Source of the DNA: Ahaetulla prasina
Taxonomy: Eukaryota > Chordata > Lepidosauria > Squamata > Colubridae
Reading direction: 5' to 3'
Length of the DNA: 64,000 nt
Assembly (NCBI RefSeq): GCF_028640845.1
Contig: NC_080539.1
Coordinates: 101,830,554-101,894,553 of the forward strand
Shown here: positions 1-10,322 of the stretch, piece by piece
Layout of the letters: each line of letters opens with the position of its first letter
How positions within the stretch are numbered: position 1 is the stretch's first letter
The notes under the pieces: generated by a model
What the model was told of the DNA's origin: nothing
What the model saw: the letters and a program-made list of their open reading frames with translations, nothing else
The model's database searches: none
Position numbers and translations under genes: made by a program

Positions 1-31
1 GACTCATCATATGAAGACATTAGCTCTATAT

Positions 32-186
32 CAGTGATGGGTTGCCTCCGGTTCGGACCCGGTTTGCAAGAACTGGTAGTAAAACCAGCGGGAGGCTCTG
101 CCCACCAACCCCAATGTCATCAGGAAGCTTCTGCATGCGTGGCCCCATTATGAACCGGTAGTAAAGGAAAGTAGAACCCAACCCTG
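32..186. mobile_element. hAT-type MITE, 155 bp
   Basis: A short non-autonomous DNA element. Its left end reads CAGTGATGGGTTGC and its right end is the inverse type, ending in AACCCAACCCTG. The 8-bp direct repeat CTCTATAT lies on both sides (24-31 and 187-194), as expected for hAT transposition. No coding capacity. It belongs to the same loose family (CAGNNGTGGG ends) as most other MITEs in this window. Confidence 0.85.
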
Positions 187-194
187 CTCTATAT

Positions 195-1090
195 GCTCAA
201 ATCTCTTTTGTACCGGGTTGGCAGTACACACACTCACACTTTGAGGTGATTCAGTCAGGACAAATCTTGGAGACCCTACACTGAGAAAGATTCATCTTCT
301 TGATTTGTCTTCAGTAATACCATATATAGATATATAGATATATATTCTTGTAATTTCTTTGATGTTTTCATTATCTTTCTCTCTTCCTCAACCGTGAGTC
401 AAGTAGTTTTTTTCTTTTTTTGCTAATCCATCATCCATTTGCGGTCCATGTCCAATATTTGTTTCTACTGCTTTAAAGGAGCAGCAGTTTTAGTTGGTCC
501 AGCGGTTCGTTTGCAATCAATATGTTTTAATTAATGTCCCCAAATGCATATTTTGAAAGTATCTATTTGCTTTCCTTTTTTTTTTAATGTCCAACTTTCA
601 TAGCCAAGCATTATCATTGGAATGTGTTTTTATGTATAAGTTTGTATGTGTGTGTACAAACAGAGACATATAAATATATTCAGAGAGAATGTATATATCT
701 AAATGTTCATATACCCACATGCACAAAGATGTATAAAAATAACCATACACCAAATACTAAAAGGATTCTTTTCCCTCATCTCCAATTATGTCAACCAAAC
801 ATGAAAATTTTTCCCTTTTCAAAAAATACAAATAGAACATCATAAGACATAGCCTTGTGCATGCCTAAAGCAGCTTTTACACAGACTTTCCATTTTACGA
901 CCCATTATCAATAGGCTACATTGATAATGGGCAGCTACAATGGGCAACAAAAACAGGGACTGAAAGCTATCTCCATGCCATGGAAATGTGAATGTTCTTT
1001 TGGATAACAGGCATCTCCCTTCTTGACCACATCGCAAATGACACCATTCAACATTTTGTGTGGCACCAATAATAGAGAAGATGAGAGAAA
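195..1090. other. AT-rich stretch without a supported gene
   Basis: Holds a short run of TATAGA units near 322-345, several T-rich tracts and no convincing coding frame. A few tens of bases around 590-620 faintly resemble an RTE/BovB-type LINE on the minus strand, too weakly to call. Confidence 0.5.
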
Positions 1091-1098
1091 GCCTACTG

Positions 1099-1524
1099 CA
1101 GGGATGGGATTCAGCCTGTTTAGACCAGTTCAAATGAATCAGATCTTAATTTTAATCTGGTTTGCCAAACTGGTTATTCAAAGGACTGGCTGACTACCGC
1201 CCACCCTGCCCCGCCCCTCCCAGGAGTCTCCACACAGCCCGTTTTGGATGCCAGGTAAGTGCAGGGCATGCACGGATGCTTTGGGAGGGTGAAAAATGGG
1301 CCTACCGGAAGTACTGGAAGTCCAGAAACAGGCCCATTTCCAGCCTTCAGTGCCTGGAGGAGGTAATTTTCACCCTCCTGGAGGCTCCAGGAAAGCCTTT
1401 GGAGCCTGGGGAAGGCGAAAATGCCTCCCCACCGTGTTGCAGAAGGCTAGGTAGGCCATGTCCCCACGCCCACCTAGCAACTGGGCAGCAAACTGGTTGC
1501 TGAAATTTTTCAATCCCATCCCTG
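1099..1524. mobile_element. hAT-type MITE, 426 bp
   Basis: The left end CAGGGATGGGATTCAGCC and the right end, which reads CAATCCCATCCCTG on the plus strand, are inverted copies. Flanks GCCTACTG (1091-1098) and GCCAACTC (1525-1532) match at 6 of 8 bases and are taken as a decayed target duplication. The interior is GC-rich and has no coding sense; open frames inside it are chance. Confidence 0.7.
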
Positions 1525-1539
1525 GCCAACTCCGCTAGT

Positions 1540-1800
1540 ATGGACATGTCCAGAAAGCAACACCTTCCACCATGGCCAAGACTGCCTACCAACTAGAAAT
1601 CAATGGCCGGCAACCTCTCAGGCATCCAAAACAGAGATGGCAAGATACCATCAACAAAGATATGGAAGCTGTAGGCCTGTGCCCTGGAGATGTATCTGAC
1701 CATACAAAGTGGCATTCAGTGATCTGAAAAGCAGACCCTGCACCTGCGGGAATATGCTAGGAAGAAGAAGACGATCAATAGGCTACATTGTCCTTCTACA
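1540..1800 (+). pseudogene. LINE ORF2 C-terminal remnant (YGHV type)
   Basis: Conceptual translation gives YGHVQKATPS followed about 25 residues later by RWQDTINKDMEAVGL and then HTKWHSVI. This matches the carboxyl end of many vertebrate LINE polymerases, where W-x-GHV is followed by a P-x-x-RW-x-D segment. The frame is broken and only about 80 codons remain. The clade (RTE-, L2- or R1-like) cannot be fixed from this piece. Confidence 0.6.
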
Positions 1801-2340
1801 TTTAAAAAGAGAGTTATCATGGATATATCAAACTTGCTTTACCTTGAGTAATACTCAATCTATTGTTAAAAACATAGCAGCAGGATTCTTTAAAAAGGTT
1901 GGCAATTCCCCCAAAAAGGGACACCTTTTAAAAATATTTTTTAATGTAACAAGGGACATTGCAAATTATAATGACAGAAGGATGTTTACATTTTAGGCAA
2001 AAAACAGTAAACTGTCTGTAACAATAAATAATTCAGAAACTGACAATATTATGAGGATAATGCAATGAAGCAAGAAAATTGTGACTCTAGATAAATGTGA
2101 TCCTGTCTTTTGCTCAATCAAGCAGTGATTGCTACTACACAAATCTTATCCCTCTAAAGATGTTGTAATCATAATATATAACAGATGTTAGATGTGACAG
2201 TTGTTCTGGATTTCATATAATAAAAACAGAATGGGAAGACTGAAAAAGATACCGGAGGTCATCTAATCCAACACTTGTAAGCAAAGAATTCCTAAAGAAC
2301 TTACAAAAAACTTACAAATAATATAATGAAAGAACTTTCA
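1801..2340. other. Unassigned AT-rich DNA
   Basis: No gene seen. Around 2240-2280 a few tens of bases (GGAGGTCATCTAATCCAAC) look like the 3' end of a CR1-type LINE on the minus strand. Confidence 0.4.
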
Positions 2341-2344
2341 AAAA

Positions 2345-2560
2345 GCTTGGGCATCTCTTAGAGATGAGCAAATATTCTACCAATTCTTCACTACAGTGCC
2401 TCCAGAAAATCAGAGACCTAAACATAGAAGAAGATGAGATTACGGTTTCATTCAATGTCATCGCACTCTTTACATCTATAGAGCCAGGACTAGTGAAAGA
2501 ATCCGTGGCAGTAGAACTAACCAAAGCTAACCAAATACACAAAGATTGATACACCCAGAT
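2345..2560 (+). pseudogene. Penelope-like reverse transcriptase fragment
   Basis: A short open stretch contains EDEITVSFNVIALFTSIEPG, which fits the region of Penelope-like reverse transcriptases where a V-S-F-D-V-x-x-LFTSIP motif carries a catalytic aspartate. Here the aspartate position is N, so the copy could not be active even if complete. More of the same ORF appears, frameshifted, at about 3180-3740. The element is old. Confidence 0.65.
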
Positions 2561-2659
2561 TCATGGACCTCATTAATCTCTACTTCCCTACCATGTTTAT
2601 CATTGTGGAAATGCTGGTTATTATTGAAATAATAATTTCAATAATTTCAAGAAGATGGG

Positions 2660-2880
2660 GTCAACATATTTTCCAAAGCATCAGAGGGCAAGACAAGAAG
2701 CAATGGATGGAAACTAATCAAGAAGAAAAGCAGCATGGACAGTGAGAATAATTAATCAGTGGAACAGCTTGCCTTCAGAAATTGTAGGTGCTTTACAATT
2801 TCTAACAAGAAGAGGGAATTGGACTAGAGGACCTCCAAGGTCCCTTCCAATTCTGTTCTGATTCATTGGTTGAAATGTAA
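2660..2880 (+). mobile_element. CR1 LINE 3' end fragment
   Basis: Similar to the better copy at 41130-41430. Shared pieces are GAAGCAATGG with ATGGAAACTAATCAAG, then GTGGAACAGCTTGCC, and the 3' UTR segment CCAAGGTCCCTTCCAATTCT. The coding frame is decayed. It sits between two parts of the Penelope remnant, so it probably inserted into it. Confidence 0.7.
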
Positions 2881-3179
2881 ATCAAAAGATTTTATATTTG
2901 TAACTGTAATAGTTGGAATTTATTCTTTCTTTATGCCTTTATACTTTCCTTTCCCCTATTTTTTTTCCTTCTTGGTCATTTTGTTTGTTTTTGATATTTT
3001 ATCTTTTGAAGAAATTTAATAAAGTATATTTTTTTAAAAAAGTCTCTGTTCACTACCTACTTTCAGTTTGATGTATGAATATACCAACAAATCAGGGGAA
3101 CACCTATGTGATAACCATTCTCAGGACTCATAGCAGAGACCATAACACAGCAAATAAAAACTATTATTATATATACAAC

Positions 3180-3740
3180 CAAAAATAGATCCAGTAAATA
3201 GATGACATCTTTGTAATAAAAAAGAAACAACTAGAAAAAACAGTTGAAGCTACCAACAACATATTCAGAGGAATAACATTCACAAGGGGAGAAAAAAAAC
3301 AACAAACTACCCTTTCTAGATCATTAGCAGAGGTAACAAATACTATTTAGAAATACAACTCTATTGAAACACAGCCCACACTAACCAAGTGCTCCATTAC
3401 CAAAATAACAAGCTAGCTTCCCTCAAGAGCAGTTATGTACAAACATTATTCAATAGAGTACAAATGCATTGCAGCAATCCCGAACACTAGAAAAAGAAGA
3501 AAAGACCACCTATACATCTTCTAACAAAATGGATATCAAAAAGTGCCTGACTAAATACAAAATGCTGGAAAATCCTAGAAGCTTAGCATTTAGATAAATC
3601 AGCCTTCAAAAGACACATGGTAATAAACCATATGCACAACCCATTCAGAACAGACAATAAAAACACTAAGGAGAAAGCAAAATACCCAAATACATTCTTC
3701 TCAGAAGCCAATACCCAGATAAATAGGAATTAACACCACA
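3180..3740 (+). pseudogene. Penelope-like ORF remnant, downstream part
   Basis: Broken frames give FRGITFTRGEKKQQTTL and, further on, KHYSIEYKCIAAIPNTRKRR followed by HLYI and NGYQK. These follow the order seen after the polymerase motifs of Penelope-like elements. Many stops and frameshifts are present. It continues the fragment at 2345-2560 on the same strand. Confidence 0.6.
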
Positions 3741-3772
3741 CAAACAATCAAGCAGAAAACAATACCCTAAAG

Positions 3773-4428
3773 CAAGGCTGTCAAACTGGTGGCTCTCAGG
3801 CCAGATGCATCATGTGCAGGCCATGCCCACCGCTGTCGTGTCCCACTCCTCCGCTGACGGCCAGGTCAGGGAAATCCGAATCAGGTGTGCCTCTGCAGCT
3901 CTGCCAAAGTCCTAGCAAAGTCCTCAGGGCAGGCAGGAGACCAGAAAGTGACTTCAGCAAGATATGTTTAGACTTTGCCTGACTCAGAGAATGCCAGAAA
4001 GCAGATCCTTTATATAGGCCATGGGGTGTGGCTCCATGACTCAGCACTTATCCAGGCCTGCCCCTCCCTTCCTTCTGTTGCCTCCGCCTATCAAGTCTTC
4101 TGACGCGAGGGTCACTCCAGTCGGCAGCTGTTGGTAATTGACCTTCCTCAGGCTCACATGCTGTGGAGGAGGGGGAGGGGTCTAGTTGCTCCGTTTGCCT
4201 GGGCATGGAGCCAGAGCTGGGGGCTGGAGGTATTTCTTCCTCTTCAGCCTGTCTGGGCATGGAGCCAGGGCTGGGGCCGGGAGGCATACTAGAACATTCC
4301 TCCGTGTTTGGAAGCAGATAAGAAGACCCCAGCTGAGGTGAGATTGGACGAGACACAACAACCGCAGCTTCGCAAAGTCAAAAAACATTGTGATACGTCA
4401 TGTGACGCAATTGAGTTTGACACCCGTG
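3773..4428. mobile_element. hAT-type element split by a solo LTR
   Basis: Ends are CAAGGCTGTCAAACT on the left and, on the opposite strand at the right, CACGGGTGTCAAACTCAA. The flanking 8-bp repeat CCCTAAAG is perfect (3765-3772 and 4429-4436). Without the inserted LTR (3834-4360, plus one copy of its 5-bp duplication) the hAT element is about 124 bp, so it is a MITE. Confidence 0.85.
3834..4360 (-). mobile_element. Chromovirus (Ty3/Gypsy) solo LTR, 527 bp
   Basis: Read on the minus strand it starts TGTTGTGTCTCG and ends ACACGACA, with the 5-bp duplication ACCGC on both sides (3829-3833 and 4361-4365). It is clearly related along its length to the LTR at 10767-11293, which is also 527 bp and is followed by a gag gene, so the family is known from inside this window. 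A TATATAA motif lies at about 4011-4017 on the plus strand. A solo LTR forms by recombination between the two LTRs of a full element. Confidence 0.9.
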
Positions 4429-4436
4429 CCCTAAAG

Positions 4437-5110
4437 GAACTAGCAAGGAGAAACCCCACCACCACCAAAATGGCAATGCAAGCTATAAAATGGGAACAAA
4501 CCCCATTCTTACTCACACTGATGATATTATCTACTTGTAATGAAATGTCTGCAAGCAATCTACCAAAATGTTCAGATCCTCTTCATATGTGCTGCTATCC
4601 AGTATGGTCTTTCCCATCATATATTCATGCTTTTATTTTATTTTTCTTTCTATTCAAATGAAGTATCTTCCCTTTGTCACTGCAGAAAATGATTGGGTTA
4701 GTTTCTACCCATTGTTCCAGCTTGTCAAGATCTTCCTGAACCTTGATACGATCTTGTTAAGTGTTTCCAATCAATAATAGCATGATCCAGCTCACATTTT
4801 GCTTCATATTCTTCTAGGATTTGTGGAAGATCTTATTGATTGCTTTGTTTAAATTAAGACAAACACTACATCTAGAAACATTATGGTAGCTAGTTAAACT
4901 TGTCATTCAGTCAAAAATGAGGTTAGTTTGCCATGACTTATTCTTGATAAAACAAGCTGACTTCTGGCAAGCAAAATGCTCTTTTCTAAATGCCTAGTAT
5001 CTGACTGCTTAATGATCTGTTCTGGAGGTTTGCCCAGCATCATATCAACATCATAATTTCCCCCTTTTGAAGATAGGGATAAACAACTGCTCTCATCGAG
5101 TTGTCTGATA
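4437..5110. other. Unassigned, with a probable ancient LINE-like repeat
   Basis: No gene seen. About 4670-5100 reads like an old interspersed repeat found in many amniotes: TTGCCATGACTTATTCTTGA, then CTTTTCTAAATGCCTAG, then CTTAATGATCTGTTC. I recognise the pattern but cannot name the family with confidence. Confidence 0.35.
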
Positions 5111-5119
5111 TCTGTATTC

Positions 5120-5291
5120 CAGTAGTGATTTTCACTTACCTTTGCTACTGGTCTGGAACTGTGAGCACGCGGGGTGCTTCTGTGTATGTGCAGAGCATCC
5201 ATGATGATGTCCGGGCAGGTGGGTGGAGCCTCCCACCACCACCGCTACTGGGTCACCCAAACTGGGGTGAACCGGTAGAAATCCACCACTG
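5120..5291. mobile_element. hAT-type MITE, 172 bp
   Basis: Left end CAGTAGTGATTTTCACTTACC, right end GAAATCCACCACTG. Flanks CTGTATTC (5112-5119) and CTGTACTC (5292-5299) agree at 7 of 8 bases. The interior includes GATGATGTCCGGGCAGGTGG and GTGGAGCCTCCCAC, also seen in the MITEs at 32-186 and 55154-55315. Confidence 0.8.
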
Positions 5292-5509
5292 CTGTACTCT
5301 ACGATTGCTTAAAGTTCTCAGATGACATCATCAAGCTCCTTAAGAGTCCCAGACATAATTCAACTGGCTCTAGAAAATTAAACATTTTTATAGCAGCAGA
5401 TGTTTCATAATCATCTTACTTACTCCTTCCATCAATAGAACCATTTAAGGTCTCACATTATTACTATGATTTTCCTCCTTGGAATTTATGTAATCTGGTC
5501 CAGATAGAC

Positions 5510-5756
5510 ATTAGATAGCAACAGCACTTAGACTTATATACTGCTTCACAGTGCTTTCCAGCCCTCTCTAAGCAGTTTACAGAGTCAGCATATTGCCCCC
5601 AACAATTTGGGGTCCTCATTTTACCTGCCTCGGAAGGATGGAAGGCTGAGACAACTTTGAGCCTGGTGAGATTTGTACTGCCAAATTGCAGGCAGCCGGC
5701 AGTCAGCAGAAGTAGCCTTCAGTACTGCATTCTAACCACTACGCCACCATGGCTAA
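5510..5756 (-). mobile_element. tRNA-derived SINE
   Basis: On the minus strand it begins with GGTGGCGTAGTGGTTAGAAT, an A-box-like tRNA head, and continues to a body that contains GGTAAAATGAGGACCC, TTGTTGGGGGCAATATGCTG and CTGCTTAGAGAGGGCT. The same body is seen at 10055-10258, 38334-38470 and 52919-53060. RNA polymerase III type, non-coding. Confidence 0.8.
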
Positions 5757-7770
5757 ATCTTCTATCAGGCTCAATTATCTATAATATACAGTTCCAGTCA
5801 AGAATGTAGTTGTTTTCCCTTCCTTGCAGTCTTATCTAAATGCTATTTACCTGGACTTTTATCTTAAATTGCTAGATCGTAATATAAATCTGAATAATAT
5901 ATACTTCATATAGCCCCACAGTCCTTCTCCTTTAGATTGGGTGTTCTTTCTGAACAAACTATATTTTAATCGTTGAATTTCATTGGTGAACTGATATTCC
6001 AGATAATATTACATATTTTAGAAGAGAATAATATTTTACTAAATATATGCCATGAATGTACTACTGCTTTCTATAATATTTTAAATTACAGCTTTTTCAG
6101 AAGATAGGTTTCTTTGTTTATTTATTTATTTAGTTCTTCCCTGCTTCTCTGTTTATCCCTACACTTCAGCGGCTTACAACAATAAAAAAATATAGTGTGT
6201 AAACATAGCAATTAAAATCCAGAGCCAAATTATAGTTGAACATAAAAATAGAGCATATGTGGATATAAATGATTTCCATAAAAAGCAGAGAAAAATCATC
6301 CAGTCCAATGATGTATAATTTGCAGCCCTCCAGTAATTGATATTTGGGTTAAGATAATAAGGAAAGTTGTTTGACATGTAGAGATATAGCCAGAGGGAAA
6401 TACAGTTGACAGCTGGCCTTTGGTGCCTGAATTCTTTGAATGCACCATTGTGCTAAATTCCTATCTCATTAAATCAGCTGTTTAGCTACACTGCTAGTTA
6501 CTACTGCAGCTCAGGAGGACAGCTCTGATGTTGCTTGCAAAAACCTTGTAAGGCAAACAAGACGACTGAACCATGATGTGTAACATAATATAAAAGTCAA
6601 GCCAGCCACATTCTTGACTGTGTCAGTAAATTTCTGGATTCCTTCATAGATCAAAGTGTTCTGTGGTTAGATTTTTCTTCCAGCTTTTTTTTTTTTAAAA
6701 GCCCAAGTGTTGGCATTGCAGAAGTCAAACCATTTTCCCCCAAAAAAGTCCAAAGAGCAGTTAAATATACTTTGGATGAGTTCCTTATATAAAGAAAGTT
6801 CACATTCCAGCGCTGCATGCTGCTTAGCTGTGTCGAACCAGAAAATGGGATTTTAAGCATTCTTTTCAAAAGACAGAGACTGTTATTAAACTGCTGTTCC
6901 TGGAATCATCCATTTGTGCGCAGGATAAATACCACCAGCCAAGAGAAAGAATGAGAAAAGGTCATGTAGTGTTCCTTTCCTGCGTATCACTTCAGTCATA
7001 CTGAAAGCAATAAGAGCTGCAGCACTCTAGACACTAATGGTCTTATAGTCCTATCAGCCTCTGTAGACAATAGCCTAATTCATCTGGTTCACATGGTGTC
7101 CACAGCTGTAGATGAAAGAGATAGAGCTTAAGAAGATGGATGTAGGCCTGGCTCATACAGTCATATACATCACTTGCTTAAGCACTTGAAGTCTTGCGGC
7201 TAGGAGTTGAGTCCTTTAGGAAACATTGAGATAATGAGTAGTAAAAAATGATTGATTCACACATGTCTATCATCATTTGATGCGGTACTCCTGCAGCCAG
7301 ACACACACACACAGAAAGATTTTGCTATAGATACTGTCCTGATTCATCCATTTGAATATTATCAGAATCACAAGACTTGAAGAAAATAGAGATTCTCTAC
7401 AAAGAAAATATTTCTGTCTCAATCCAGAATGCTATGTTACCAGTATAGTATTTTTTCCCCCACATAACCCTTCACTAATGAACATTGGGGGATGTGGCTC
7501 GGGGAAAGGGAAGACCCAACAACAATTTACCATACTGTAAACTGTTGGAGAAAGATCTGTCCATATTGTTCCATCACTAGCCTGAGACAACTCAGATGAT
7601 CTGATCTAATTCTGAATGCATTTGCATATATTTATTCATATAGAACAGCTGGATGTACTGTTTTTTCATGTCCTTTTGCCAATCCCCAGCTCTTCAAAAT
7701 TAAAAGCTCACATAGGGGAAACTGCACCCAGACTTATGCCCACCTTGTTTGGGAGAGTTATAAATAAAAG
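5757..7770. other. Mostly unassigned AT-rich DNA
   Basis: No gene seen. 6115-6135 is a TTTA microsatellite, followed to about 6370 by sequence like the 3' end of an L2- or CR1-type LINE on the minus strand (GGCTTACAACAATAAAA). The rest has only chance frames. Confidence 0.4.
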
Positions 7771-7778
7771 GAACATAC

Positions 7779-8039
7779 CACGGGTGAAATCCAGCAGGTT
7801 CTTACAGGTTCTGGAGAACTGGTAGCAGAAATTTTGAGTAGTTCAGAGAACTGGCAAATAGCACCTCTGGCTGGTCCCAGAGTGGGGTGAGAATGGAGAT
7901 TTTGCAATATCCTTCCCTCTGGATTGGGGAGGAAATGGAGATTTTGCAGTATCCTCCCCCTGCCACACCCACCAAGCCACACTACGCCCACCAAGCCACG
8001 CCCATGGAACCAGTTGTAAAAAAATGGATTTCACCACTG
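7779..8039. mobile_element. hAT-type MITE, 261 bp
   Basis: Ends CACGGGTGAAATCCAGCAGG and ATGGATTTCACCACTG are inverted. Flanks GAACATAC (7771-7778) and TAACATAC (8040-8047) match at 7 of 8 bases. The interior carries two versions of a segment that includes GGAGATTTTGCARTATCCT, so it has a short direct repeat. Confidence 0.85.
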
Positions 8040-8204
8040 TAACATACTGTATGGTATCAACAATAACATAATATTGCGTATGTGTATGTGTTTCATTTTT
8101 AGGTTATTGCTGATTTCATAGTCCCCACCAATTTTTAGAACAAATTTAAATCTTCTTTTAGGGAAAAAACATAGTACCTTCACTTTCACTTTGAAATGAT
8201 ACTA

Positions 8205-8338
8205 CAGGTAGTCCTCAACTTACATCAGTTTGTTTAATGAGCATTTGAAGTTACAACAGTACTGAAAAAGTGGCAAAGGACCATTTTTCACACTTATGAC
8301 CGTGACAGCATCCCCATGGTCATGGGATTGTCATAGGA
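8205..8338 (+). mobile_element. Fragment of a palindromic DNA element (CAGGTAGTCC ends)
   Basis: Starts at a TA with CAGGTAGTCCTCAACTTAC and ends near CCATGGTCATGGGATTGTC. Related pieces in this window are at 20073-20405, 34300-34384 and 9525-10322. Ends of this type next to TA suggest a Tc1/mariner-like origin, but this is inferred. Confidence 0.6.
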
Positions 8339-8532
8339 AAATTCTAATAAAAGAACCAAAGACAAAACCTCAAGCAATATATCTTACTTTAAGATCAGAG
8401 ATTTATTGTTTCTAATAATTTGGAGCAAAAGACAAAAGCAAAAGTTAGATATAATAACAATAGTGTACTTACATTAACAAGTCATTGCAATGGGGTCCAG
8501 AAATATAGCAGTTCCTTCAAGGATTGCTATTA

Positions 8533-8873
8533 AAAAGGTAAAGGTTCCCCTCGCACATACGTGCTAGTCGTTTCCGACTCTAGGGGGCGGTGCTCATCTC
8601 CGTTTCAAAGCCGAAGACATCTCCGTGGTCATGTGGCCGGCATGACTAGGCACCAAAGGCGCACGGAACGCTGTTACCTTCCCACCAAAGATTGTCCCTA
8701 TTTTTTCTACTTGCATTTTTACGTGCTTTCGAAACTGCTAGGTTGGCAGAAGCTGGGACAAGTAACAGGAGCTCACCCCGTTATACAGCAGCACTAGGCA
8801 TTCGAACCGCTGAGCTGCCGACCTTTCGATCAACAAGTTCAACGTCCTAGCCCCTGAGCCACCATGTCCCTTT
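8533..8873 (-). mobile_element. tRNA-derived SINE, 341 bp, with 13-bp target duplication
   Basis: On the minus strand the head has an A box (TGGCTCAGGGGCTAGGACG) and a B box (GGTTCGAATGC), as in tRNA genes, followed by a long body and an A-rich tail. The direct repeat AGGATTGCTATTA flanks it at 8520-8532 and 8874-8886, showing integration by LINE-type target-primed reverse transcription. Bases CTCCGTGGTCATGTGGCCGG lie in the body. A lizard/snake SINE family. Confidence 0.88.
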
Positions 8874-8886
8874 AGGATTGCTATTA

Positions 8887-9265
8887 GGCAGTCTAAATGC
8901 TATAAGGACACTATTCTCATCTCAAGCCACATTTCTTATACCTTCTTTTTTACTGACATACGTATTCCATAGTTTCACTTCCTTGGTCTTTCTTACTCTC
9001 TTACTGACCATCACTTTCTGTAAACACTCGTCTCCATTTGAAGCTCTCAGACACTTGCTACTTTCAGTTCCTCATTTCCCACCATCTCATTCTTCCTGCT
9101 CTAAATATATCCGTACAAGTGCATACTTTGCAGAAAATGCAGCACATGAGTCAGCACATGAGAAATATGTCTGGTACATTTTGCAATTATGTTAGTTTAA
9201 AACTTTGGTTCAGTGAGGCCTGCAAGCCCACTCCTAGGCCTTATTACCTACAACTTTCCAATGGA
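8887..9265. other. Unassigned; chance open frames only
   Basis: Two overlapping open frames of about 100 codons occur here, but they are Leu/Phe/Ser/His-rich, match no family I know and have no splice-site support. I treat the stretch as non-coding. Confidence 0.5.
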
Positions 9266-9269
9266 TATT

Positions 9270-9530
9270 TTTTTTTAAATTTACATTTATACCCCGCCCT
9301 TCTCCGAAGACTCAGGGCGGCTTACAGTGTATAAGACAATAGTCTCATTCTATTTGTATATTTACAAAGTCAACTTATTGCCCCCCCAACAATCTGGGTC
9401 CTCATTTTACCTACCTTATAAAGGATGGAAGGCTGAGTCAACCTCGGGCCAGGGTTGAACCTGCAGTAATTGCAGGCTGCTGTGTTCTAATAACAGGCTT
9501 CTAACAGCCTGAGCTATCCCGGCCCCAGAT
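9270..9530 (-). mobile_element. tRNA-derived SINE (GGGCGG tail type)
   Basis: Minus-strand head GGGGCCGGGATAGCTCAGGC with a B box GGTTCAACCCTGGC. The body has TGAGGACCCAGATTGTTGGG and the tail ends in AAGGGCGGGGTATAAAT followed by an A-rich run. A second copy of the family lies on the plus strand at 14250-14535. Confidence 0.8.
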
Positions 9531-9705
9531 ATATTTCTCTTCCCTCAGTATCAAAGTTCAGATGCATGGCAACTGACTCATAGTTATGACAGTTGCAGCT
9601 GGGGTCATTTGATCACTTTTTGCCACCTTCTGACAAGCAAAGTCAATGGGAAAGGCAGATTCACTTGACCACAGTGTTACTAACTTAACAATAGTGATTC
9701 ACTTA
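9525..9705 (-). mobile_element. Palindromic DNA element, left part
   Basis: Contains TTCTGACAAGCAAAGTCAAT and GATTCACTTGACCACAGTG, typical of the family with CAGGTAGTCC ends. The element stops at 9705, where a CR1/L3-type LINE tail begins, and resumes at about 10256. Confidence 0.6.
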
Positions 9706-9774
9706 GAATAGAATAGAATAGAATAGAATAGAATAGAATAGAATAGAATAGAATAGAATAGAATAGAATAGAAT
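9706..9774. repeat. Microsatellite (GAATA)n, about 14 units
   Basis: A near-perfect run of GAATA. It lies exactly where the 3' end of the neighbouring minus-strand LINE fragment would place its tail. In snakes, CR1/L3 elements are known to carry such pentanucleotide tails. Confidence 0.95.
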
Positions 9775-10045
9775 TATTTATTGGCCAAGTGTGACTGGAC
9801 ACACAAGGAATCTGTCTTGGTGCATATGCTCTCAGTGTACATAAAAGAAAAGATACATTCGTCAAGAATCATAAGGTACAACCCTTAATGATAGTCATAA
9901 GGAACAAATAAGCAATCAAATCATATTAGGAAACAGTCAATATAAATCTTAAGGACACCAGCACCAAGGTTACAGTCATACAGTCATAAGTGGGAGGAGA
10001 TGGGTGATAGGAACGATGAGAAGTAATGCAGACTTAATAACATCT
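9775..10045 (-). mobile_element. Snake CR1/L3-type LINE 3' end
   Basis: The minus-strand sequence ends GACACACTT-type, then GGCCAATAAATAA, and runs straight into the (TTCTA)n tail. The segment with GTGACTGGACACACAAGG, then GGTGCATATGCTCTCAGTG, is characteristic of this very common snake repeat. Only the non-coding 3' part is present. Confidence 0.7.
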
Positions 10046-10054
10046 ATAGGGACA

Positions 10055-10258
10055 CACACTGTTTAGAATGCAGTATTACAGACTAATTCTGCCCACTGCC
10101 AGGAGTTCAATTCTGCCCAGCTCAAGGTTGACTCAACCTTCTGTCCTTCCGAGGTCAGTAAAATGAGGAGCCAGATTGTTGGGAGCAATATGGTGATTCT
10201 GTAAACCACTTAGAGAGGGCTATAAAGCACATATACATGTGCTATTGCTATCTGTGGC
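10055..10258 (+). mobile_element. tRNA-derived SINE, partly truncated head
   Basis: Same family as 5510-5756, here on the plus strand. It has TTTAGAATGCAGTATTACAG, CTCAAGGTTGACTCAACCTT, GTAAAATGAGGAGCCAG and ATATGGTGATTCTGTAAACC. It lies inside the interrupted palindromic element. Confidence 0.7.
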
Positions 10259-10322
10259 AAGAAAGGTAATAAAATAGGACAACATTCACTTAACAACTGC
10301 CTCGCTTAGCAACAAAAATCTG
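10256..10322 (-). mobile_element. Palindromic DNA element, right part
   Basis: CATTCACTTAACAACTGCCT and CTTAGCAACAAAAATCTGGG match the expected continuation of the element begun at 9525. The remaining end is lost at the junction with the chromovirus gag fragment. Confidence 0.55.

Noticed and set aside
1162..1592. Frames on both strands at 1.2-1.6 kb
   Set aside because: They lie within the GC-rich interior of a hAT-type MITE.
4048..4388. Pro/Ser-rich minus-strand frames
   Set aside because: They lie inside the chromovirus solo LTR, which is non-coding.
8878..9334. Two overlapping frames of about 100 codons
   Set aside because: Biased composition, no domain, partly inside a SINE; not supported as coding.
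9706..9774. Possible CRISPR-like or satellite array
   Set aside because: A simple pentanucleotide run attached to a LINE tail; no spacers.
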